Of a stretch of DNA of 64,000 nucleotides, positions 1-6,910 are shown piece by piece. The stretch spans positions 1 to 64,000 of the forward strand of contig CAVTFD010000033.1 of assembly GCA_963733945.1 (NCBI GenBank). Reading direction: 5' to 3'. The position numbers and the translations under genes are program-made. The notes beneath the pieces were generated by a model. It did not search any database and was not told the DNA's origin. It saw only the letters and a list, made by a program, of their open reading frames with translations. Source of the DNA: AP-15 sp963733945. GTDB lineage: Bacteria; Pseudomonadota; Alphaproteobacteria; ATCC43930; CGMCC-115725. The first letter of the stretch is position 1; every line of letters starts with the position of its first letter.

Positions 1-100
1 CTTCAGTCTGACCCCGACTAATCCGTCAGGTCTATCAGGAACCGTCGATCCAATTAAACCGCAACCGCCACCGCCCGGCCAAAGGGCATTGTCGGCTCCC

Positions 101-679
101 GGCCACCTGAACGAGGTCCATATCTGGCGGCACCGCGCTTTTCCACCTCGAAATCGGGCAATACGACGCGGCGCTCGCGCTCCATGACGGGCCGATGCGC
201 GCCATGCAGCGCCCGCTGTGCCTCAGCCTCCCAACGCCTCGGCGCTCTTGTGGCGCCTCGACACGCTCGGCTGCGATATCGGCGAGCGCTGGCGGGAGCT
301 GGCGGATTTGTGGCAGGATCACGCCGACGGGAAATGCCTCGTCTTTGGCGACATCCACGCCGCGAATGGCCGAATTGCGCTCGGCCAGGAGGCGCTGGTC
401 GAGCAGCGGCCCGGGGCGATGCGCGAGACGGCGGCCGGCGGCCTCGAAGCGGCCGGCTTTATCGACATCGGCATTCCGGTGGTCGAGCTGTTGCTGCCGG
501 TGGGTGTCGGTCTATGGCAGATCGGTGGCAGCCACGCGCAACGCGACGTCGTCGACTGGACCTTGACCGAGGCTGCCCTGCGCGCCGGTCAGCGCGACGT
601 CGCCTTGTCGCTCGCCCATGAAGGCCTCGCGACCCGCCCGCGCAGCGCCCCCAAAGATTGCCGGCCGAGTGTCAGGTAA
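101..679 (+). pseudogene. TPR-repeat protein (TTC38-like), broken 3' remnant
   Basis: This is a remnant of a tetratricopeptide protein of the TTC38 type. The family-like stretches HLNEVHIW (from about 101), LFHLEIGQYDAALALHDGPMRA (split over two frames, about 138-203) and SALLWRLDTLGCDIGERWREL (about 236-300) lie in different reading frames. The first switch, near 136-141, is repaired by removing one base. The second, near 205-232, needs two bases removed or one added. The last frame runs to a stop at 679 and ends sooner than I would expect for the family. Upstream of about 100 no matching sequence is visible, so most of the gene is missing or lies outside the window. The family assignment is from recalled similarity; the frame switches are read directly from the sequence. 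Confidence 0.55.
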
Positions 680-706
680 GAACCGAAACGCTCGATGGAA
701 GATCCC

Positions 707-725
707 GTAAACTGTCACCGTAACC
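707..725 (+). repeat. 19-bp inverted repeat, left copy
   Basis: The sequence GTAAACTGTCACCGTAACC occurs here and, as its exact reverse complement, at 1916-1934. The two copies bracket the Sel1-repeat gene. Degenerate forward copies lie at 2057-2130. Confidence 0.7.
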
Positions 726-795
726 CCGTTCATTCCACTGATAAAATTGGCGTGCCGTGGCCGACGATGATGAGCACTATGTCTACGCCGTAGCC

Positions 796-1761
796 CTATG
801 ACGGGTTAGACGATCGTGTTTTCGGACGCCACTCTTTCTCAAGCTGCCTGGCCGTAGCCACTTGGGAGGGTGTCATCAGTTTCCTGAGTTCCCTCTTCTG
901 TTGATCCGAAGCGGGGTTGTAGAATACTCGCGGGCCAACGTTGGATTTAGATTTCCACTCCAAGGTAAACCACATGTAGGCCTGTATGTAGTCATTACTA
1001 ACTCCCTCTCCACAGCTGTAGGCGCAGCCAAGTTGATATTGGGTAGCGGCACATCCTTGCTCGGCTGCCTTGAGCCACCATTTCGCGGCCAAAGAACAAT
1101 CCTGAGGAATTCCATCACCTTCGTAGTAAGCCTCGGCGATATAGAATTGTGCTTCTGCATCACCGCGTTCAGCAGCTTCACGATACCGGTCTATCGGATT
1201 CGCCTCTGCGACAGAGGTCTGGGAAACTGAAGATCCACTCGACATGCCTTGTCGGATAGGCGCATCCCAAACAACTCGGCCTTGCGGGTCGAGAACGCGG
1301 ACGATCCGGTAGGGCTTGTTCGCGTCCGCCTTGTTGGACTCGGCGACCCAGTTCTCGATTTCGGCAGGTGTCAGGCGTGTCTCTTGCGTCACCCCATCGG
1401 AAAAAACCACTTGATACGTCGCGGACGTCAGTTCCGGCGGTCGTTTTGGCGGCCAATTCTTGGCAGCGTCGAAAGCGCTTTGCAGCGCCGCCGTGTCGAA
1501 ATTCTGTTCAAGCTGCGGAGCCTTTGCCGCAGCTTCATTGAGAGCGACAGAGACTTCCGCTGCCGATGCACAATGCCATATCGCGTTGGAGAACGCACCC
1601 AACACGGGATTCTTGAAGGAGAGCGGCGCCGCTTGTTCGGAATACATCAGGCTGAGCGCTCGCGCCGTTTGCGCATTTTTATTGACGCTGCCTTCGTTGT
1701 ACAGCTTCGGGCCAAAGAAGTTGCTCAAGAGAATTTGATCAGTCCTCCGTTCATGTCCCAT
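796..1761 (-). CDS. Sel1-repeat protein
   Basis: A 321-residue protein. Residues about 193-265 hold two Sel1-like repeats, recognised by the pattern AAERGDAEAQFYIAEAYYEG followed by A-WW-KAAEQG and YQLGCAYSCGEG. Sel1 repeats are helical TPR-like scaffolds for protein-protein contacts. The first 190 residues are not recognised and show no signal peptide or membrane segment. The gene stands alone, lies between two copies of a 19-bp inverted repeat, and is less GC-rich than the rest of the window, which fits a horizontally acquired cargo gene. The start at 1761 is the longest; no strong ribosome site decides it. Function unknown. Confidence 0.75.
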   Translation of the reverse strand: MGHERRTDQILLSNFFGPKLYNEGSVNKNAQTARALSLMYSEQAAPLSFKNPVLGAFSNAIWHCASAAEVSVALNEAAAKAPQLEQNFDTAALQSAFDAAKNWPPKRPPELTSATYQVVFSDGVTQETRLTPAEIENWVAESNKADANKPYRIVRVLDPQGRVVWDAPIRQGMSSGSSVSQTSVAEANPIDRYREAAERGDAEAQFYIAEAYYEGDGIPQDCSLAAKWWLKAAEQGCAATQYQLGCAYSCGEGVSNDYIQAYMWFTLEWKSKSNVGPRVFYNPASDQQKRELRKLMTPSQVATARQLEKEWRPKTRSSNPS

Positions 1762-1915
1762 CTGCGCACCAGCACCCCGGTTTGCGCGATGATACGTACA
1801 CGACCTCGCCGTTGTCTAATTCAATCGTGGCCCCGCAACCTGCTGTTTCGCTGGACCGCAAAAGCTTCGGCATGTCCTGATCCCTATATTTGCATCGTGG
1901 GAGCAGACGAATGTT

Positions 1916-1934
1916 GGTTACGGTGACAGTTTAC
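1916..1934 (-). repeat. 19-bp inverted repeat, right copy
   Basis: Exact reverse complement of the copy at 707-725. With that copy it encloses about 1.2 kb containing only the Sel1-repeat gene. Confidence 0.7.
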
Positions 1935-2056
1935 TCGATACGGGGGGCAAGCGCTTCTGTGCGGCAGCGCCGGTAGGACCACCTACGCGATGCGCGCCCA
2001 GCACTCCCACCTCATCTATTGGACCTGGGCGAATTAATGAGGGATCGAGCGGTCTG

Positions 2057-2130
2057 GTAAACCGACACCGTAAACCGCCGGTAACAATAGCGGTGACTAG
2101 TAAACCGTCACCGTAGCCTGCACCGTAACC
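2057..2130 (+). repeat. Cluster of degenerate GTAAACCGNCACCGTA repeats
   Basis: Forward copies related to the 19-bp repeat lie at 2057-2072 (GTAAACCGACACCGTA), 2070-2085 (GTAAACCGCCGGTAAC), 2100-2118 (GTAAACCGTCACCGTAGCC) and 2120-2130 (GCACCGTAACC). The array is short and irregular, with no constant spacers, so it is not a CRISPR array. It could be a repetitive extragenic element or a protein-binding site. Confidence 0.55.
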
Positions 2131-2183
2131 TGGTATTCGCGGCCTCACGTCCAAAGAATCGACAAATCGTCCTCCGCAGCTGA

Positions 2184-2504
2184 CTAAAACGTTACAACCG
2201 AGCAGGCGCCAGGATTTGCGCTCGCGACCGCATGCTCGACCGCGCCCGGCTCTGCTTGGATCACCGACCACCGATTGGTAGCAAGAACGACCACAGCCAT
2301 CTGCCAAGCAGTGAGGTCTTGCTGGAACGGGATGCTCTGGTCGCAGGTTACGAAAACCTCAATTCCTGCCTTCGCGGCCTGATCGAGCAAATCTCCGTTC
2401 GACAGCCCTGCCCAACCCATCTGATAGACGGTACGGACGTTATGTGCCCCCAAGATCCTCCGAACGCCGACAGGCACGTTCTGGTCAAGCAGGACCTGGG
2501 CCAT
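2184..2504 (-). CDS. DUF5615 PIN-like protein (putative toxin)
   Basis: A 106-residue protein resembling the DUF5615/Mut7-C PIN-like family. It opens with LLDQNVP carrying a conserved Asp near residue 7, and has a second acidic site in VFVTCDQSIPFQQDL, followed by a hydrophobic strand VVVLAT. In related families these acidic residues bind the metal of a nuclease site. The gene overlaps the upstream DUF433 gene by 20 bases, the usual arrangement of putative toxin-antitoxin pairs of this type. Nuclease activity is inferred from the family. Confidence 0.75.
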   Translation of the reverse strand: MAQVLLDQNVPVGVRRILGAHNVRTVYQMGWAGLSNGDLLDQAAKAGIEVFVTCDQSIPFQQDLTAWQMAVVVLATNRWSVIQAEPGAVEHAVASANPGACSVVTF

Positions 2505-2706
2505 GAACCTTGGCGAACCGGATCACCGATCGTACTCGATCGAGGGTCAACCCCTCGAAAATCTCCCCGGTGATCTGCTCGGGCGTATAGCCGTCCTCGG
2601 CATTGTTGACCACCGCTTGCACAGGCACGCGCGTTCCCTTTACCACCCAGGCGCCTGACACCTTACCGGGCGCCCGCTCGGCATCAGGGCATTTCGACCA
2701 ATCCAT
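2485..2706 (-). CDS. DUF433 protein (putative antitoxin)
   Basis: A 73-residue protein of the DUF433 family. It shows the VxGTRVPVQAVV segment near residues 24-33 and the downstream DGYTPEQITGEIFEGLTLDRVRSVI helices, which resemble a small winged-helix DNA-binding fold. It is the first gene of a pair with the DUF5615 protein and overlaps it, so the two are probably translationally coupled. The antitoxin role is inferred from context. Confidence 0.75.
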   Translation of the reverse strand: MDWSKCPDAERAPGKVSGAWVVKGTRVPVQAVVNNAEDGYTPEQITGEIFEGLTLDRVRSVIRFAKVHGPGPA

Positions 2707-2970
2707 CAGTCAAACTCCGTCAGCCGGGAGCCGAGCTTCGGGCCGTCATAGACGGCAGCCTGCATTCTAACTCTTGCTTGGCGAGCTTCGCCAGATGGGG
2801 ATAGCGGGTCGACCGGTCAACCTCGACCCGGAGGGCCAGACCAGCGCAGTCGGGATCGGGGGTTCGCGGGCCTTCAAGGCGTGGGCGGAGACGAGCCGCG
2901 GCTTTCTCTGGGCACAGGCAGCCTCTATTATCCCGCGAAGCGAATCGGAGGACTATCGGAGGACGATTGA

Positions 2971-4030
2971 ATGCCTGCTCATACTGTTGATGCTGCTGCG
3001 CCAACCAGATGGCCGAATTATCGGGAGGGCGATTTCGTCATCCGGAATTATGTGTTCCGCAGCGGCGAGACATTGCCCGAGCTGAAGCTCCACTACCGCA
3101 CCCTGGGCACGGCAAAGCGCAACGCCGCGGGCAAGATCATCAACGGCGTGCTGCTGTTGCAGGGCAATACCGGCACCGGCGCCAATTGGCTGCGCCCGAG
3201 CCTCGCCGACGAGCTGTTTATGTCCGGGCAGCCGCTCGATGCGGCGGCAGTATTTCATGATCATGCCGGACGCGATCGGGCGCGGCGGGTCGAGCAAGCC
3301 TTCGGACGGGCTCAAGGGGAAATTTCCCCGCTACCGCTATCATGACATGGTCGAGTCCGGCTATCGGCTGATCAGCGAAGGCCTCGATGTCGCCCATCTG
3401 CGCCTCGTTATCGGCAGCTCGATGGGCGGCATGCATGCCTGGATGTGGGCCGAGATGTACCCCGATTTGATGGACGGGGTGGTGCCGATCTCGTGCCAGC
3501 CGGTCGAGATCAGCGGCCGCAACTGGCTCGGCCGTCGCGCCCAGGCCGAGGCGATCCGCCACGACCCGGACTGGAACAACGGCTTCTACGAGACGAACCC
3601 GCGCCACTACATCTACGCCGCGGCCGGGAATTTCGGCACTGAAAGCCCGACCCGGATTCAGGAAATGGCGCCGACCCTCGCCGCCGCCAACGCGCTCTAC
3701 GAGCAGCGCCTCGCCCAGGCCGCCAAGGGCGACGCCAACAACTCGCTATGGGCGATCGAGGCGATCATGGACTACAACCCGGAGCCCGATTTGGACAAGA
3801 TCAAGGCCAAGGTGATGCTGATCAACGACGCCGAGGATCACGCCAATCCGCCGGAGCTCGGCACCGTCGAGCGGGCGATGAAGCGGGTGCGCCACGGCCG
3901 CTATGTGCTGATCCCGGCGGGCCCGAACACACACGGGCACTTCAGCCATTTCTACGCAGAGCTGTGGAAGCCCTATCTGATCGAGTTCATGAAAACCCTC
4001 GGCGCCCCGCTGCAGGCGGCGGCCGAATAG
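2971..4030 (+). CDS. MetX-like alpha/beta-fold hydrolase, frameshifted
   Basis: The family is homoserine O-acetyltransferase-like alpha/beta hydrolases. The N-terminal third (2971 to about 3247) has GVLLLQGNTGTG, which forms the oxyanion-hole region. The rest, in the next frame (about 3248-4030), has PDAIGRGGSSKPSDG, the nucleophile elbow IGSSMGG, a late Asp in NDAEDHANP and His in HGHFSHF. Removing one base within 3241-3250 (gcggcggcag) joins the two as LDAAQYFMIMPDAIG, giving about 352 residues, a normal family length. A GGAGG ribosome site precedes the ATG at 2971. The substrate is unknown; true MetX activity is not implied, since many relatives are general esterases. The SDR gene follows 28 bases downstream. 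Confidence 0.75.
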
Positions 4031-4058
4031 ACGCGCAGGTTAATCGGGATCACCGATC

Positions 4059-4802
4059 ATGGGCCTGCTCGACGGCAAGGTAGCGCTGGTGACCGGCGGC
4101 AGCAAGGGCCTGGGCGCCGCGACCGCACTCCTGTTCGCGCAGGCGGGGGCGAGGGTCGTCGTCACCTTCGGCAATGACGTCGAGGCAGCCGACCAGCTGA
4201 TCGCGAGCCTGCCCGGCATCGGCCACCGGGCCAGCCATACGCCGGCGCAGGACACTCGCGCCATCGAAAGCCTCGCCGCCTCGATCGAGGCGACCGAGGG
4301 CCGGCTCGACATCCTGGTCAACAATGCCGGCAGCACGCGGGTGATCCCGCATGCCGATCTGCGCGCGCTCGATGACGCGTTCTTTGACTTCGTGCTGGCG
4401 GTCAATCTGCGGGGACCGTTCGCCACGGTGCGCGCCTGCCGGTCGTTGCTCGCGGCGAGCGGGCATGGCCTCGTCGTCAATGTCGGCTCGGTGTCGGGGG
4501 TGCGCGGCGGGGGCAGCAACATCGCCTACGCCGCCGCCAAGGCCGGGCTTCACGCCATGACGATGTCGTTGGCGCGGGCGCTGGCGCCGGCGATCCGGGT
4601 GGTCGCCGTCGCCCCGAGCCTGATGGAGACGCCGATGACCGATATGTGGACCCCGGAGCAGCGCGCGCAAAGGATCGCTAGCAACCCGCTCAAGCGGATC
4701 GGTCAGCCCGAGGAGGTAGCGGCGGTGATCCTCGGGCTGGCGACGACGATGACCTTTGTCAACGGCACGGTCATCCCGGTCGACGGCGGCAGCCTGCTGT
4801 AA
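4059..4802 (+). CDS. SDR-family oxidoreductase
   Basis: A 247-residue classical short-chain dehydrogenase. The cofactor motif TGGSKGLG is at residues 12-19, NNAG at 88-91, the catalytic Ser is in NVGSVSG (about 144) and Y157-AAA-K161 completes the active site. The C-terminal segment ends VIPVDGGSLL, typical of the family. No acidic residue stands out at the end of the second beta strand (VVVTFGND), which suggests NADP(H) but does not prove it. It lies downstream of the MetX-like hydrolase on the same strand and may be cotranscribed. The substrate cannot be told. Confidence 0.85.
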   Translation: MGLLDGKVALVTGGSKGLGAATALLFAQAGARVVVTFGNDVEAADQLIASLPGIGHRASHTPAQDTRAIESLAASIEATEGRLDILVNNAGSTRVIPHADLRALDDAFFDFVLAVNLRGPFATVRACRSLLAASGHGLVVNVGSVSGVRGGGSNIAYAAAKAGLHAMTMSLARALAPAIRVVAVAPSLMETPMTDMWTPEQRAQRIASNPLKRIGQPEEVAAVILGLATTMTFVNGTVIPVDGGSLL

Positions 4803-4831
4803 CCGCCGGACCGGGATTGATCGATTTAAGA

Positions 4832-5461
4832 CTACCGCACCGGTGAGAAGGCCGCTGGGATCAGCAGCTTGTTTTCCTGCCGGATCGGCCGCACCCCGGC
4901 CTGCGGCGGCCACGCTTGGCCGGGCCGGCGCGATTCTTCGCGGATCCGGGCACGCTCGTTCAGATCCTTGTACACCCAGGTGTGGACGAACTTGTTGAGC
5001 CCGCCGAGTTCGCTCGTCCAGCAGGCCGCCAAGGGGGACAGCTTCTCGCGATCGGGAACGGCCTTGGCCCACGCCTCCAGCACCTTCGAAAGGTCGCCCG
5101 GGGCGTAAGTGTAGGTGCGCATCTCATAGACGTTCCCGGTGCCGTAATTCCGACTGCCGAGGGCGTGCATGAACGGCGCCGGGTTCATGATCTCGGCCTC
5201 CTGCGCGACGATGAACTCGCCGCCGCCAGGGAGCGCGTTACGCTCGGCGTCCTGCGCCATCGCTGCGCGCACGGAGGTGCGGTGCCGCAAGTCGTCGTAG
5301 GGATAGACGTGGATCACCTGATTAAGCGGACCGAACTCGGTGTGCCAGAAGCCGCCCAATTTGGAGTGTCTTTCGCGCGAGGGCAGTCGCTTGGCATAGC
5401 GCTCTTCAAATTCGGGCACGGTCCCGGGGCGCAGGGTATAGGTACGGACTTCATAGATCAT
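4832..5461 (-). CDS. NIPSNAP family protein, two domains
   Basis: About 209 residues made of two NIPSNAP (ferredoxin-like) domains, the first opening MIYEVRTYTLRPG and the second VYEMRTYTYAPG near residue 113. The start is placed at 5461 and not at the longest ORF start (5542), because the first domain begins exactly there and a GGAGGA ribosome site sits 7-8 bases upstream (5469-5474 on the plus strand). Bacterial NIPSNAP proteins often lie near catabolic genes; their activity is unknown. The gene converges on the SDR gene. Confidence 0.85.
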   Translation of the reverse strand: MIYEVRTYTLRPGTVPEFEERYAKRLPSRERHSKLGGFWHTEFGPLNQVIHVYPYDDLRHRTSVRAAMAQDAERNALPGGGEFIVAQEAEIMNPAPFMHALGSRNYGTGNVYEMRTYTYAPGDLSKVLEAWAKAVPDREKLSPLAACWTSELGGLNKFVHTWVYKDLNERARIREESRRPGQAWPPQAGVRPIRQENKLLIPAAFSPVR

Positions 5462-5692
5462 CGACGCATCCTCCAAGGTGACAGGGGTTGGCGAGGTGAT
5501 AAGCCAGCGCACCGACAGGGAATTCTGCCGGACATTTCCCACATGGACGGCTCATCCGCCCTTGTTCGGGGATAGAATAGTGCCGCCGAGGGGTTTTGCG
5601 AAGCCGCGTTATAAGGGGGCGATCGCATGGGAGACCAGCAGCTATCAGCGCCGCTGGCTCTGACTGAAACAACCTATTGAGGGAGCAGCGTC

Positions 5693-6865
5693 ATGCCTCA
5701 ACCGCCGCAAATCGACGAATTGCTGAAAACCGCCACCGATCGGGGGGATGTGCCGGGGGTCGTGGCGATGGCGGCGACCCGTGAGAGTCCGGTCTATCAG
5801 GGCGCCTTTGGCCGGCGCGCTCTGCCCGATGGCGCCGCGATGACCGCGGACACGGTGTTCTGGATCGCCTCGATGACCAAGGCGATCACCTCGACAGCGG
5901 CGATGCAGCTCGTCGAACAGGGAAAGCTCGCGCTCGATGGGCCGATCGCCGGTGTGCTTCCCGAACTCGCCGCACCTCAGGTGCTCGAAGGCTTCGACTC
6001 AGCCGGCGAGCCGCGGCTTCGTCGGGCGCGGCGGCCGATCACCCTGCGCCACCTGATCACCCACACCGCCGGCTTTGTCTACGACATATGGAATGCCGAT
6101 TTGGGCCGCTACATGGAGAAGCGGGGAATACCCGGGATCATCTCCTGCGAGAACGCGGCGCTGGCATTGCCGCTGATCTTCGATCCGGGCGACAAATGGG
6201 ATTACGGCATCAACATCGACTGGGTCGGCAAGGCGGTCGAACGGGTCAGCGGTCAGAAGCTTGGCGACTATTTTTCCGAGCACCTGTTCGGACCGATCGG
6301 CATCAAGGACACCGGCTTCAAGCTGACCCCGGACCGCCGCGCCCGGATCGCCGGCATGCATGCCCGCAGCGAGGACGGCGCGCTGGCACCGATCCCGTTC
6401 GAAGTGCCGCAGGACCCCGAGTTCGAGATGGGCGGCGGCGGGCTCTACGGCACCGCGGCGGATTATCTGGCGTTTGAGCGGCTGTTCCTCGACGAAGGGC
6501 GCGCCGCGGGCGGCGCTCAGGTGCTGAAGCCCGAGACCGTAAGGTTGATGGAGCAGAACGCGATCGGCGAACTCAACGTGCAGCTGTTGAAGACCGCCGC
6601 CCCGGCCTATTCGAACGACGCCGAGTTCCTTCCAGGAATGGTCAAGAAATGGGGTCTCGGTTTCATGATCTCGACCGCGCAGGTGGCGGGCGGACGCAGC
6701 CCCGGCAGCCTCGCCTGGGCCGGGTTGGGCAACACCTATTTCTGGATCGACCCGGCCACGGGCGTCGCCGGGGTGATCCTGATGCAGCTGCTCCCGTTCG
6801 CCGACGCCAAGGCGCTGGCGGTATTCGACCGTTTCGAAAAGGCGGTTTACGCAGCGCTACCCTGA
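5693..6865 (+). CDS. Serine hydrolase, beta-lactamase/esterase family
   Basis: A 390-residue member of the class C beta-lactamase-like serine hydrolases (Pfam Beta-lactamase). The SxxK motif is S60-M-T-K63. A Tyr in KWDYGINIDWVG provides the probable second motif, and AWAGLGNTYFWID near the end corresponds to the third strand. There is no signal peptide, so it is probably a cytoplasmic esterase and not a beta-lactamase. A GAGGGAG ribosome site precedes the ATG. It stands alone, divergent from NIPSNAP and convergent with ppc. Confidence 0.85.
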   Translation: MPQPPQIDELLKTATDRGDVPGVVAMAATRESPVYQGAFGRRALPDGAAMTADTVFWIASMTKAITSTAAMQLVEQGKLALDGPIAGVLPELAAPQVLEGFDSAGEPRLRRARRPITLRHLITHTAGFVYDIWNADLGRYMEKRGIPGIISCENAALALPLIFDPGDKWDYGINIDWVGKAVERVSGQKLGDYFSEHLFGPIGIKDTGFKLTPDRRARIAGMHARSEDGALAPIPFEVPQDPEFEMGGGGLYGTAADYLAFERLFLDEGRAAGGAQVLKPETVRLMEQNAIGELNVQLLKTAAPAYSNDAEFLPGMVKKWGLGFMISTAQVAGGRSPGSLAWAGLGNTYFWIDPATGVAGVILMQLLPFADAKALAVFDRFEKAVYAALP

Positions 6866-6910
6866 CCATCGAGCGCGGATGCTGCGCGGTTAGGGACTCA
6901 GGAACTTCGT

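Larger units (their letters stand above)
1762..2183. other. Gene-free stretch with repeats
   Basis: This stretch of about 420 bases has no convincing gene on either strand. It contains the right copy of the 19-bp inverted repeat and a cluster of degenerate copies. The ORFs present have no recognisable protein features. Confidence 0.5.

Noticed and set aside
740..795. Short reading ending ADDDEHYVYAVAL before a stop near 800
   Set aside because: Only about 15 residues are readable and no start or family could be assigned.
2057..2130. CRISPR-like array
   Set aside because: The copies are few, unequal and have no constant-length spacers, and no cas gene is near.
2720..3004. 94-residue minus-strand ORF before the MetX-like gene
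   Set aside because: It lacks conserved features and overlaps the start of a real gene on the other strand.
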